Shown here one piece after another: positions 8,527 to 17,265 of a stretch of DNA of 47,183 nucleotides. Source of the stretch: Salinivibrio sharmensis (GTDB taxonomy: Bacteria; Pseudomonadota; Gammaproteobacteria; Enterobacterales; Vibrionaceae); the NCBI RefSeq assembly GCF_001995985.1, contig NZ_MUFC01000009.1, forward strand, positions 12,509 through 59,691, read 5' to 3'. Position 1 is the first letter of the stretch, and the number at the start of each line of letters is the position of its first letter. The translations under genes and the position numbers were made by a program. Below the pieces are notes generated by a model, which was not told the origin of the DNA, made no database searches, and saw only the letters and a program-made list of their open reading frames with translations.

Positions 8527-9248
8527 TAAATGCTCGAATTTTTGATGATGCCGACGCGGTGGTCAATCATTTAGCGGATACGATGCAAGCACTCAGTGAG
8601 CAAGATCGTGCCGTACACATTTCGCTTTCTGGCGGCAGCACGCCCAAAATGCTGTTTAAGCTTTTAGCCAGTGGCGACTATGCCAATGCGATTCAGTGGC
8701 AAAAGCTGCATTTTTGGTGGGGCGATGAGCGCTGTGTCGCACCGGATGACGCTGAGAGTAACTTTGGTGAAGCCAATAAGCTGCTGTTTAGCCACATTCG
8801 CATTCCGGAAGAGAACATTCACCGTATTCGTGGTGAAGACGACCCGGACGTGGAAGCGGCGCGCTTTAGTGCGGAAATGCAAGCCTTGATCCCAAGCGAA
8901 AACGGCACACCTGTGTTTGATTGGATCTTGCTGGGCGTCGGTGGCGATGGCCATACGGCCTCGCTGTTCCCGCACGATCCTCAGTATGACAATACCGCGC
9001 TCGCGCTGGTGGCCTCGCATCCTGAATCGGGTCAAAAGCGTGTATCAAAAACCGCCCGTGTTCTGCGCGCGGCGAAGAAAATCAGTTATCTGGTGTTGGG
9101 TGAAGGCAAACAAGCGATCGTGCATGAGATCGCCACACACGAGCCTACCCAACTGCCATATCCTGCCGCCAATATCCGCAGTGTCAAAGGCACCACGGAA
9201 TGGGTACTCGATGCCGCGGCAGCAAAAAAATTACCAGAACAGAATTAA
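8523..9248 (+). CDS. pgl: 6-phosphogluconolactonase
   Basis: This 241-residue DevB-type lactonase hydrolyses 6-phosphogluconolactone to 6-phosphogluconate. It shows SLSGGSTPK (about 34-42), WWGDERCV (about 65-72), SNFG and [12 protein letters not shown] (about 138-149), the phosphate-binding and catalytic blocks of the family. Its ATG overlaps the zwf stop (ATGA at 8523-8526), and gnd starts 11 bases after its stop. The three genes cover the whole oxidative branch in reaction order. Confidence 0.95.
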   Translation: MINARIFDDADAVVNHLADTMQALSEQDRAVHISLSGGSTPKMLFKLLASGDYANAIQWQKLHFWWGDERCVAPDDAESNFGEANKLLFSHIRIPEENIHRIRGEDDPDVEAARFSAEMQALIPSENGTPVFDWILLGVGGDGHTASLFPHDPQYDNTALALVASHPESGQKRVSKTARVLRAAKKISYLVLGEGKQAIVHEIATHEPTQLPYPAANIRSVKGTTEWVLDAAAAKKLPEQN

Positions 9249-9259
9249 TGGAGAGCACG

Positions 9260-10708
9260 ATGAAAGGTGATATCGGCGTAATTGGTTTGGCGGTCATGGG
9301 CCAAAACTTGATCCTCAACATGAACGACAACGGCTTTAAAGTCGTGGCACATAACCGTACCGCGGCCAAAGTCGATGAATTTCTGGAAGGTCCAGCCAAG
9401 GGCACCAACATTGTTGGCGCTTACTCGTTAGAAGAGCTGGTTGAGAAGCTCGAAAAACCACGCAAAGTGATGCTGATGGTTCGCGCAGGCGCCGTCGTGG
9501 ATACCTTTATCGACAAACTGACGCCACTGCTTGACGAGGGCGACATCATTATTGATGGCGGTAACACCAACTACCCAGATACCAACCGTCGCGTGGCAGC
9601 ACTGCGTGAAAAAGGCATTCACTTTATCGGTGCCGGTGTCTCTGGCGGTGAAGAGGGTGCCCGTTTTGGACCGTCTATTATGCCGGGTGGCTCTGAAGAA
9701 GCGTGGCCAGCCGTTAAACCTATCTTCCAAGGTATTGCCGCGAAAACTGACGCCGGTGAGCCATGCTGTGATTGGGTTGGACGTGATGGCGCCGGCCACT
9801 TTGTGAAAATGGTGCACAATGGTATCGAGTATGGCGACATGCAGCTGATCACCGAAGCGTACCAGTTCATGAAAGACGGCCTTGGCATGAGCCATGACGA
9901 GATGCAGCAGGTGTTTACCGATTGGAACAAAACCGAGCTGGATAGCTACCTAGTAGAGATCACCTCGGATATCTTGGGCTATAAAGACCAAGACGGTGAG
10001 CCATTGGTTGAGAAAATTCTCGACACTGCAGGCCAAAAAGGCACCGGTAAATGGACCGGCATCAACGCGCTGGATCTTGGTATTCCGCTGACCCTGATTT
10101 CTGAATCGGTCTTCTCACGTTGCTTGTCGGCACTTAAAGATCAGCGTGTCGCGGCAGAGAAGCTGTTTGAAAAACACATCCAGCCGGTTGATGGCGATAA
10201 AGCCGAGTGGGTTGATGCGCTGCGTCAAGCGCTGCTGGCGTCAAAAATCATCTCTTACGCGCAAGGTTTTATGCTGATGCGTGAAGCGTCTGATGAGAAC
10301 GGCTGGGATCTCAACTACGGTAACGTCGCGCTGATGTGGCGCGGTGGCTGTATTATCCGCTCGGCCTTCTTGGGTAATATCCGAGATGCGTATGATAAAG
10401 ATCCTAACTTGGCCTTCTTGGGCTCAGATGCGTACTTTAAAGGGATCTTGGATAACTGCTTGGCGGCATGGCGTAAAGTGGCGGCGAAATCGATGGAAAC
10501 CGGTATCCCAATGCCATGTACCACATCGGCGCTGACCTTCTTGGATGGTTACACCACAGCACGCTTGCCGGCGAACCTGCTGCAAGCGCAGCGTGACTAC
10601 TTCGGCGCGCACACCTATGAGCGCCTTGATCAGCCACGTGGTGAGTTCTTCCACACCAACTGGACAGGCACCGGCGGTAACACCGCCTCGACCACGTACG
10701 ACGTGTAA
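9260..10708 (+). CDS. gnd: 6-phosphogluconate dehydrogenase, decarboxylating
   Basis: Gnd converts 6-phosphogluconate to ribulose 5-phosphate and CO2 with NADP+. The 482-residue product starts at ATG 9260, with GGAG at 9250-9253 six bases upstream; an in-frame ATG at 9248 overlaps the pgl stop and is less likely. The dinucleotide loop GLAVMGQNL, the substrate loop GVSGGEEGARFGPSIMPGG, GTGKWT and the C-terminal GEFFHTNWTG are intact. A strong terminator ends the operon. No edd-eda genes adjoin, so the window shows the pentose phosphate branch but not the Entner-Doudoroff one. Confidence 0.96.
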   Translation: MKGDIGVIGLAVMGQNLILNMNDNGFKVVAHNRTAAKVDEFLEGPAKGTNIVGAYSLEELVEKLEKPRKVMLMVRAGAVVDTFIDKLTPLLDEGDIIIDGGNTNYPDTNRRVAALREKGIHFIGAGVSGGEEGARFGPSIMPGGSEEAWPAVKPIFQGIAAKTDAGEPCCDWVGRDGAGHFVKMVHNGIEYGDMQLITEAYQFMKDGLGMSHDEMQQVFTDWNKTELDSYLVEITSDILGYKDQDGEPLVEKILDTAGQKGTGKWTGINALDLGIPLTLISESVFSRCLSALKDQRVAAEKLFEKHIQPVDGDKAEWVDALRQALLASKIISYAQGFMLMREASDENGWDLNYGNVALMWRGGCIIRSAFLGNIRDAYDKDPNLAFLGSDAYFKGILDNCLAAWRKVAAKSMETGIPMPCTTSALTFLDGYTTARLPANLLQAQRDYFGAHTYERLDQPRGEFFHTNWTGTGGNTASTTYDV

Positions 10709-10760
10709 CGTACGGCGTGTAACGTGGCAGACTAAGTCACTGTCCATAGCAATAAATAGA

Positions 10761-10786
10761 AAAGGGATGCGCTGGCATCCCTTTTT
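10761..10786 (+). terminator. Intrinsic terminator of zwf-pgl-gnd
   Basis: AAAGGGATGC (10761-10770) and GCATCCCTTT (10775-10784) form a perfect 10-bp stem with a GCTG loop, ending in a T run. It lies about 50 bases after gnd. Confidence 0.92.
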
Positions 10787-10835
10787 GTTGGCATAAGCAA
10801 TAAACTCACTTAGCATAGGCAAAAAAGGAGACCCT

Positions 10836-11117
10836 ATGCCGCGTCCTAAAATGCCCCGCCGTATTTGCGGGAAACCGCATACCAACTGTTTTAAACCCAA
10901 CGCCATTCCACTCAGTGAACTAGAGACGGTGACCATAGGTTTGGATGAGTTCGAAGCCATGCGCCTTGTTGACCATCAAGGGATGCAGCAACTGCAAGCC
11001 GCGGAAGTCATGGGCGTATCTCGTCAAACGTTAGCCAACCTGGTTAAACGCGCCCGCGCCAAAACCACCGCCTGCCTCGTAGAAGGCAAAGCACTGGTGT
11101 TTGAGTCAGAAGAGTAG
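10836..11117 (+). CDS. DUF134 family (UPF0251) putative DNA-binding protein
   Basis: This 93-residue protein begins MPRPKMPRRI, the hallmark start of DUF134, and carries IPLSELETVTIGLDEFEAMR followed by a helix-turn-helix (AAEVMGVSRQTLANLVKRAR, about 52-71) like a sigma region 4. AAAAAAGGAG lies just before the ATG. Members of this family often occur beside genes for NifX/NifB-like metal-cluster proteins, and here such a gene lies 340 bases downstream in the same direction. A regulatory role over that neighbour is an inference. Confidence 0.88.
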   Translation: MPRPKMPRRICGKPHTNCFKPNAIPLSELETVTIGLDEFEAMRLVDHQGMQQLQAAEVMGVSRQTLANLVKRARAKTTACLVEGKALVFESEE

Positions 11118-11457
11118 TGTTAGGTTAGCCATCTACAAAAACAAGATCTGTGCTGCGTGTGACTCACCAAGGTGCTTGTATGGTTTACTAAACTGTAATT
11201 TCACGTCAATGATTGCCGTGAAAATAGGTATTTTTAAACCAGTACTTCCATTTAGTTATTGTCACTCATCATGCGAATTAGCAAGGATGCGCGCGTGTTC
11301 GAAAAAGCATTTTGTCGCGCGACGTTGCAGCTTGACGCGAACACTCTCCATGTCTTGACGTAACTTTCCTCATTTTTCTCTCACAGAATATATTGCATAT
11401 GCTATAAATGAGGCGTATTTTTGGCATATACCATTTTTAATGAAGAGAGAACGGAAG
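11118..11457. other. Intergenic region before NifX-like gene, with hairpins
   Basis: There is no convincing gene in these 340 bases. TTTCACG (11199-11205) pairs with CGTGAAA (11217-11223). GTGTTCG (about 11296-11302) can pair with CGAACAC (about 11336-11342). An 8-bp palindrome GCATATGC lies at 11395-11402, overlapping an AT-rich TATAAA (11403-11408) that could be a -10 element, and GCATATACC recurs at about 11424. The palindrome at the presumed promoter could be an operator. Confidence 0.35.
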
Positions 11458-11967
11458 ATGACAATTGCTATTGCGATGAACCAAGACCGCCCTGCGGGAC
11501 ATTTTATGAAAGCAGAACATTTCGCGCTGTTTGACGACGATGGCCAAGTACTCGCTCAATTCGCCAACCCACGTGTAACGGAGGGTTGTGGTGCCAAAAA
11601 CGCCTTGATAGCGATGCTGAAAGCCAACCAAGTAACGCGCGTGGTGACCCGTCATATTGGCGAGCATGCGTTAGCGGGATTACTTGATGCTGGCTTACAT
11701 GTGTATCGGTTAACCAATGGTCGCCTAAATCCCACTCAGTGGCTGTCGCCTGCATATTGGCAACCACTTACGAATGCCAGTCAAGGACGACCTGCGTTAC
11801 AGCGAATGAAGCAGCAATCCCAGCCTCGGAAAGGAGCGTGTCGCGCTGATCAAATGTGCGGGTGTGGTTCTAAACGCAGTGGGTTAGGTTCTGCGCATCG
11901 CGGATGTGGAAAGAGGCAAGGTAAAGACGGTCGCGATAGTGGAAAGGGTTGCGGTTGCCATGACTGA
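11458..11967 (+). CDS. NifX/NafY-type metal-cofactor-binding protein with Cys-rich tail
   Basis: The first 105 residues or so have the dinitrogenase iron-molybdenum cofactor biosynthesis fold (NifX/NifB C-terminal/NafY group): an opening beta strand, HFMKAEHFALFDDDG, the conserved EGCGAKN, and VVTRHIGEHALAGLLDAGLHVY. The tail (about 115-169) is basic and Gly-rich with six Cys in three pairs or near-pairs (CRADQMCGCG, GCGK, GCGCHD), a probable metal site. I start at ATG 11458, which has AGAGAG at 11444-11449; the ATG at 11440 lacks a ribosome site. Nothing points to nitrogen fixation here, so a metal-cluster carrier or storage role is more likely. The next gene overlaps it by eight bases. Confidence 0.8.
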   Translation: MTIAIAMNQDRPAGHFMKAEHFALFDDDGQVLAQFANPRVTEGCGAKNALIAMLKANQVTRVVTRHIGEHALAGLLDAGLHVYRLTNGRLNPTQWLSPAYWQPLTNASQGRPALQRMKQQSQPRKGACRADQMCGCGSKRSGLGSAHRGCGKRQGKDGRDSGKGCGCHD

Positions 11968-12379
11968 ATTACGTGTGATGCCGCCACGGTCGCATCATCA
12001 GTGTGTGGCTTGCAGTGATAACGGGCTATTCAACCTTAAATTTTATCAAGACGATAATAACGCCGTGACCGCAAGCGTATGGTTAGAAAGCGCTTGGCAA
12101 GGGTATCAAGATCAGCTGCACGGTGGGGTAATCGCTACCCTTATTGATGCGGCGTTGACCCATTGTACCTTTTTGTTTGCCCCGCAAAGTGTGACAGCGT
12201 CACTTAATATTCGCTACCACCATCCGGTGCCTGTTGCGGTTGTGGCTGAGGTACGTGCCTGGTGTGTGAAAACGAAACACGGCATGAGTCGGTTGGAGGC
12301 AACGCTTACCGTTGCAGGCACTGTGTGTGCCAGCGCAACGGCAAGCTTTATGCGAATGCGTGCGTCAAAAACTAGCTAA
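11960..12379 (+). CDS. PaaI-type hotdog thioesterase
   Basis: This 139-residue protein has the hotdog fold of small acyl-CoA thioesterases. The motif HGGVIATLIDAALTHC (about 54-69) is the helix with the active-site Gly-Gly and Asp/Asn position, and a strand SLNIRYHHPV follows. CVAC near residue 15 gives an N-terminal pair of Cys not needed for catalysis. Its ATG overlaps the end of the NifX-like gene (ATGACTGA, 11960-11967), so the two are co-translated. Its end overlaps tail-to-tail with the end of the sua5-like gene. The acyl-CoA substrate is unknown. Confidence 0.84.
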   Translation: MTELRVMPPRSHHQCVACSDNGLFNLKFYQDDNNAVTASVWLESAWQGYQDQLHGGVIATLIDAALTHCTFLFAPQSVTASLNIRYHHPVPVAVVAEVRAWCVKTKHGMSRLEATLTVAGTVCASATASFMRMRASKTS

Positions 12380-13343
12380 CGGCGCGGCGTAGGCGATCAT
12401 GCACGGCAAGCCATGCTTCGCCATGAGGAGGCTGGGCGAGCCAGATTTCATCGACGCCGAGTTGGTCGGCTTGGGCGAGTTGGTGATATAACGCTTGCCC
12501 GTAGCGTGCGGCGTCATCCGGCATGGCAATGCAGACCAGATCATCCCGTGTTGGGGCTTCGCCAAAGTGAAGCAAGGCCGCGCGTTTTTCCGGATGGAGC
12601 GCAGGGAGATCAGACAAGTCCGCAGCCACCATCTGCAACCGGGTGTTGGGTTGGTAATGGCTTCCCACATTGCCGGGCACCACGGTGTCGTGCTGCTCGG
12701 GGGCGTCGACTGTTTCACCCAGCACGGCGCTTAGCTCGCTGGCGGTGATTGGACCGGCGCGAAGAACGCGGAAAGGACGCTTAGTAAGATCGACAATGGT
12801 CGACTCCAGCCCATGCTGGCAAGGGCCGCCATCAATCACTGCGGCTATTTTTCCGCCTAAACCATGCATCACTTGCTCTGCCGTGGTGGGGCTGAGCTTT
12901 TTATACGGGTTCGCTGACGGGGCGGCAACGGCAAGTTGGTGAGTGGTAAGCAGGTTCAATAACACAGGTTGCGCGGGCACGCGAAGCCCAATGGTATCTA
13001 ATCCACCTGTGACCACCGATGAGATATGCTCGGCACGTGGCAACAGCAGCGTCATCGGCCCTGGCCAAAAGGCATTCGCCAGCTTATAAGCTTCATCCGG
13101 GATCTGCGTTGCCCACTCGGTGATCGATGCGACGTCACCGAGGTGAACAATCAAAGGATGATTGGCGGGTCGCCCTTTGGCGGTAAAAATGCCCGCGACG
13201 GCGTCTGGATTGCTGGCATCCGCTGCCAAACCGTACACGGTTTCTGTGGGCACCGCGACTTGTTCGCCGGCTTTCAGTAGCTCGGCGGCTTGTGTTAGGT
13301 CCGTTGAACACTGCGCTGAGAGAAGTTGCGTTTTCAACGACAT
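12372..13343 (-). CDS. Sua5/YrdC-type L-threonylcarbamoyladenylate synthase
   Basis: Sua5/TsaC proteins join L-threonine, bicarbonate and ATP into threonylcarbamoyl-AMP, the first step of the t6A modification at tRNA position 37. The 323-residue protein has the YrdC core (AVPTETVYGLAADA, FTAKGRPANHPLIVHL, PSAN, STIVDL) and a C-terminal Sua5 extension (about 215-323), so it is the long Sua5 form rather than short TsaC. The ATG at 13343 has CGGAG upstream; a start at 13403 would lie inside dabA. It begins eight bases after the dabA stop on the same strand. The shared bicarbonate substrate makes that neighbourhood notable. It may be a second copy beside a TsaC elsewhere. Confidence 0.9.
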   Translation of the reverse strand: MSLKTQLLSAQCSTDLTQAAELLKAGEQVAVPTETVYGLAADASNPDAVAGIFTAKGRPANHPLIVHLGDVASITEWATQIPDEAYKLANAFWPGPMTLLLPRAEHISSVVTGGLDTIGLRVPAQPVLLNLLTTHQLAVAAPSANPYKKLSPTTAEQVMHGLGGKIAAVIDGGPCQHGLESTIVDLTKRPFRVLRAGPITASELSAVLGETVDAPEQHDTVVPGNVGSHYQPNTRLQMVAADLSDLPALHPEKRAALLHFGEAPTRDDLVCIAMPDDAARYGQALYHQLAQADQLGVDEIWLAQPPHGEAWLAVHDRLRRAVS

Positions 13344-13351
13344 GCTCCGTT

Positions 13352-15799
13352 TTATGTTGCTACGTTCAGGTGATACCACTGACCCGAGCGATCGCGTTGC
13401 CAAACTGCACCCTGCGCATCAATTTGCATCAAGTACAGCCAGCCGTGATTCGCCAGCGCGGCTATATCGTCATGGCGTGCAAGTATACTATCAATTGCCT
13501 CCCGAGGGGCAGCGATAAATACGCTTAATCGCACTGGCTGGTGGCGATATCGACGGCCATCGTGCACGGATTGATGCGATAAACCAATTCGTAAGTCGCC
13601 ACCATTCCCTTCAAACACCCCAATGTGGCCACCCACGATGTTGTGTAGCAGTTTGTTTCCGCTGCCGAATTTTTCCGGTGCGGCGACAGAAGCAAAGTAC
13701 TGCAGATTGATCCAATTGGTCACCACCATGGGTGCAGTGAGTATGGTTTCAAGCTGGCTAAAGTCACTGTCTTTATGCATGTCGTAGTCGTGTAAAAAGC
13801 TGCGACCTTGCAAATTAATCTGTCGAGACAGGGTGCGCGGGCCTACGATTAACGCGGCGTTGTCACACAGTCCCCACTCAGGACGCATTTGTGCCCAGTC
13901 TTTGGCCCGAGTTGCAAAGAACCGTTTGAGTTTGGATGGCTGGGTTGGTGTTTGATCAAACTGGTTGGCGCGGGTTGCACGTGCTTGCTCGCTTGCAGCG
14001 GCCAGCCAAGTTTGCCACTCGGTATGCTCGGGAGCGTGAAAGACATCGAGTGCGTCGGTGGTGGTGTTGTGCATGGCGGCATAAAAACGGGTGCTGGCGG
14101 GAATCGTCACGCCTTGCTTTGCCATGGCATCGCGCACGTCGGCATCATTAAGAAGCTGTGCGAGTACGCGGACATTTACCTCGCCGGTTTGCCCACCGCA
14201 AGCACCACAGTCAAGCCCTGCTGCATGAGGGTTGTTACAGGTTTCACTGCCATGACCCACTAATAAGACGGCATCGGCCAGTTGATCAGCAATGCCCATT
14301 GCGCGCAAGATACCAGCGCCTAGCTCCGCCTTTTCTGCTGCGCTTAACGGCGTATTGTCACGGGTGAGCGCCCAATCACTGTCAGTATGGCTGAGTCGAT
14401 TTAACGGGTTTTCGGTGCCAGAAATGCGTAATGCGCGTTTTAATAGGCTCACCAGCTTCAGCATGCCACCGGCTTCGACCATCCCTAAGTTGGCGGCAGG
14501 CGCATCGAGGCTACGCTGCCAGCCGAGCTTGGTCATTCGCAACCAGCGTTCGGGGGTAGCATGAGTTTGTGAGGCGGTGACCGCCGGTGCCAATAAGCCG
14601 GGCAGTTGTGGCCGATGAATTTGGCTATCAGTAGGTTGATAGGCGATCGGCAAGCCAAAAAAGCCAGCAAAGCCAAGAGTTTGAATCCGATCGGATTGCG
14701 CTTCTAATGCGCGACGCATCGGTTCAGAGCGCACATCGATACAAAACACAGCTTGCAGCGTGGGCGAGGTGGCGAGGGTGTCGACACTGGCCTGCGCGGA
14801 CAAGGCGTGCGCCCAAGGGCGCTGCTGACTGATTTCCAGCGCTTGCTGCCAAATCCACAGTGGCGCGAGCTGTTGTTGTGCTTGGTGATACCAATGGCGC
14901 ACATTCACCGCTTGGTGGTGCATGGACTGACGAATGCTCGCCCACGCCGCTTCACGGTGTTTGGCAAGCCAACGTGCCAGCACTGTATCCCAAGCGAGTA
15001 AAATCGCGAAGAGGCCCATGCCATGATCTTGTTGTTCACTGTCACTGAGCTGTTGCTGCCAATCTAACCAAGCCTGCCAGCTTGCCCAACCCGATAAGCC
15101 ATGCATCAGCGCGTGGCAATAGGCCAAGTTACCGTTTTGGTCGTGAAGGATCGGTTGCCAAAAGGTGGCCGCTTCAGCGATCAGTGCATCCATTTGAGTG
15201 GGCAGAGCGGCGAAATCGGCAAGCAAATCCACGCCAGTGAGGGTTTTAATGCCTTTATCTTGGCTCACCACATCCAACCAGCATTGATAAAGGTGTTCAC
15301 CGCCTTGGCCTTGGGCATCAAAGCGCTGTGGGTATTGGTGATAAAGCGCGAGAAACTGGCTCACTTGCTGCTGGATTTCTTGCTGCCACGATAAGCCTTC
15401 TTGTGCTTCTCGAGTGCGGTCACACAACTCAGCCAGTGGTTTCCAACGCGGGAGGTCACTGCTATGGCTACGCAGCGCACGCAGACAATCACTGACCGTC
15501 AATGCGCTGTCAGAGGTTGAAATGGCCTCGGCAAGATGTGCCTCACTAATGGGCGATTGCCAATGCGACAGATAGTACGCCGACGGCATTAGCGGACAGT
15601 GCCCGCTTAACACCGCTTGCTCAGCAAAGACTTGCTCAATGGGGGTAAAGCGTTGCGGCCACCATGGGTTCACTGCAATCATTTGATCCAACGGCCAGCT
15701 TGGCGCAATCGCTGCGACTGCTTGCTGGGTGGCATCGCGAAAATCGCTCACATCGAGGGACTCAGGGTGTGCAGATACGTTGGGCGTTTTCGCAATCAT
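13352..15799 (-). CDS. dabA: Inorganic carbon transporter subunit DabA (DUF2309)
   Basis: DabA is the large cytoplasmic subunit of the DAB carbon-accumulating complex, which is carbonic-anhydrase-like and converts CO2 to bicarbonate coupled to ion flow through DabB. The 815-residue protein keeps the expected zinc-site residues: CIDVRSEP (Cys353, Asp355) and GHGSETCNNPHAAGLDC (His516, Cys531). The 15-residue His-Cys spacing matches the well-studied proteins. Its ATG overlaps the dabB stop by one base (TAATG at 15797-15801), so the pair is translationally coupled. Confidence 0.93.
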   Translation of the reverse strand: MIAKTPNVSAHPESLDVSDFRDATQQAVAAIAPSWPLDQMIAVNPWWPQRFTPIEQVFAEQAVLSGHCPLMPSAYYLSHWQSPISEAHLAEAISTSDSALTVSDCLRALRSHSSDLPRWKPLAELCDRTREAQEGLSWQQEIQQQVSQFLALYHQYPQRFDAQGQGGEHLYQCWLDVVSQDKGIKTLTGVDLLADFAALPTQMDALIAEAATFWQPILHDQNGNLAYCHALMHGLSGWASWQAWLDWQQQLSDSEQQDHGMGLFAILLAWDTVLARWLAKHREAAWASIRQSMHHQAVNVRHWYHQAQQQLAPLWIWQQALEISQQRPWAHALSAQASVDTLATSPTLQAVFCIDVRSEPMRRALEAQSDRIQTLGFAGFFGLPIAYQPTDSQIHRPQLPGLLAPAVTASQTHATPERWLRMTKLGWQRSLDAPAANLGMVEAGGMLKLVSLLKRALRISGTENPLNRLSHTDSDWALTRDNTPLSAAEKAELGAGILRAMGIADQLADAVLLVGHGSETCNNPHAAGLDCGACGGQTGEVNVRVLAQLLNDADVRDAMAKQGVTIPASTRFYAAMHNTTTDALDVFHAPEHTEWQTWLAAASEQARATRANQFDQTPTQPSKLKRFFATRAKDWAQMRPEWGLCDNAALIVGPRTLSRQINLQGRSFLHDYDMHKDSDFSQLETILTAPMVVTNWINLQYFASVAAPEKFGSGNKLLHNIVGGHIGVFEGNGGDLRIGLSHQSVHDGRRYRHQPVRLSVFIAAPREAIDSILARHDDIAALANHGWLYLMQIDAQGAVWQRDRSGQWYHLNVAT

Positions 15800-17166
15800 T
15801 AACGCGTCTCCTTATGCGGTTGCCATTGGGTCGTTTGTAGTTGGATTAAAGAGGCGCTTGGCCACCATTTGAGTGTTAGGCGCGTCGCCCACTCATCAAG
15901 GTAAGCCCCGGCGTTCAGCCAAATAAACAGGCGGTTGACCCATGCTTTGTGAGGCCAGTACTGGACCGCCAGTGACAGAGCAAACAGCGCGATAAACAGC
16001 ACCAGCGCAAAGGCATCGGCAAATAAATAGGTGGCATTTCCGCCCGCGACAAACACAATCAAGCTATGTTTAATGGCGGCGTAAAGCCCGAGCAGGCCAA
16101 GGGCAAACATGCTACTGAGCAGCACACGTGTCGGGCGAGCAGCGCCTGGGCGGGTAAAGGCCGGCAATAGCAGCATGGTCATCGCCATCCACAGCAACCA
16201 ACCGGCGGCCAAACTATTTAAAATACCAACACTTAGATGCACGGCGACAATCAAACCGGCGGCGGTGGCCATCGCGGCAAGCCAATGGCAGCGACGCGGA
16301 ACTGAGGCGTCAGCCAGTTGGGTGGCGAGCCAATGATTCACGCCATTGCCGCTGTTGAGGAAAGAAAACGCCTTGTAGAAAGAGTGCGCCAGCAAGTGAA
16401 GCAATGCCAACTCGTAAAGACCTAGGGCGATTTCGACTAACATCAGACCCATTTGTGCGACGGTCGACCACGCCAGTTTTACCTTAATGCTCACGCGTGT
16501 CAGGCTCACCAGTCCCGCCACCAGCGTACTGATGCCTGCGATAACCAGCAGGGCTAGGCTTGCACTGGGGCTTGCCGCGAGCACTGGCGCGAATAGCATC
16601 AATAAGATCCCGCCAAGATTCACAATGCCTGCATGCAATAAGGCAGAGACAGGCGTTGGTGCTTCCACCACTTGAATGAGCCAACCGTGCAAGGGCAGTT
16701 GAGCGCACTTGATAATCGCCACGCCCACCAACATAAAGGCGGCGATGCTTACAGTCAGCGTGTGAGGCTGCTGGCTGACTTGAAACATCAATTGGTCAAT
16801 CTGCGCGGTTTGGTAGTGGAAAAACAACAGTAAAAATGCGCCACCGAGTAGCAATTCGCTAAAGCGGGCGAGCAGCATTTTTTTGTGTGCCGCGAGTTGG
16901 GCGCGAGGCCGATGCGGATAGAAAAGAATTAAGCGGCCCAATGAGAGGCTAACTGCCACCCAAGCGAGCCAAAACAGCAACAGGTGATTACTGACTAAAA
17001 CCAACAAGACTGCCGACAAGGTGAGCAGTAAGGATGAAAGAAAACGGTGTTTGTCGGCTTCGCCCGCAAACGCAGTGGCACTGTATCGCCATATAACACC
17101 GCCAAGAAGAGCAACCAGCGCGAGCAGCACCAGTTTGAGCGGAGTGACGAGAAATAGGGATAACAT
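15799..17166 (-). CDS. dabB: Inorganic carbon transporter subunit DabB (complex I antiporter-like)
   Basis: This 455-residue polytopic membrane protein of the NADH-quinone/MrpA-like antiporter family has about a dozen hydrophobic segments. Core blocks include KCAQLPLHGWLIQVVEAPTPVSALLHAG-like residues at about 153-180, with the Lys and the Pro-rich helix break typical of the proton channel. Next to dabA this is DabB, thought to drive DabA with a cation gradient. It is first in the minus-strand operon dabB-dabA-sua5 and divergent from a LysR gene. The ATG at 17166 has AGGTAAGT upstream. Confidence 0.92.
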   Translation of the reverse strand: MLSLFLVTPLKLVLLALVALLGGVIWRYSATAFAGEADKHRFLSSLLLTLSAVLLVLVSNHLLLFWLAWVAVSLSLGRLILFYPHRPRAQLAAHKKMLLARFSELLLGGAFLLLFFHYQTAQIDQLMFQVSQQPHTLTVSIAAFMLVGVAIIKCAQLPLHGWLIQVVEAPTPVSALLHAGIVNLGGILLMLFAPVLAASPSASLALLVIAGISTLVAGLVSLTRVSIKVKLAWSTVAQMGLMLVEIALGLYELALLHLLAHSFYKAFSFLNSGNGVNHWLATQLADASVPRRCHWLAAMATAAGLIVAVHLSVGILNSLAAGWLLWMAMTMLLLPAFTRPGAARPTRVLLSSMFALGLLGLYAAIKHSLIVFVAGGNATYLFADAFALVLFIALFALSLAVQYWPHKAWVNRLFIWLNAGAYLDEWATRLTLKWWPSASLIQLQTTQWQPHKETR

Positions 17167-17208
17167 GACTTACCTCACAGCAATAGTTATGCGAACCATT
17201 GTGAAAAC

Positions 17209-17225
17209 TTACTACAGTTAAGTAA
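17209..17225. promoter_or_regulatory. Candidate LysR operator between dabB and lysR
   Basis: TTACT (17209-17213), a 7-base spacer and AGTAA (17221-17225) form a perfect inverted repeat in the 99-base divergent region, fitting the T-N11-A rule for LysR sites. The AT-rich surroundings (17220-17250) could hold both promoters. This is a proposal from symmetry alone. Confidence 0.4.
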
Positions 17226-17265
17226 AATACATAATAAATCACTTTTCATTCTGTTTTAGAGAACA

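Noticed and set aside
7024-10708. Entner-Doudoroff operon
   Set aside because: Only zwf, pgl and gnd are present; edd and eda are absent from the window.
11101-11358. 85-codon ORF downstream of DUF134 gene
   Set aside because: It overlaps the DUF134 end, has no ribosome site and the product has no recognisable pattern.
13344-13403. Longer sua5 start inside dabA
   Set aside because: The ATG at 13343 has a good ribosome site and family-like N-terminus.
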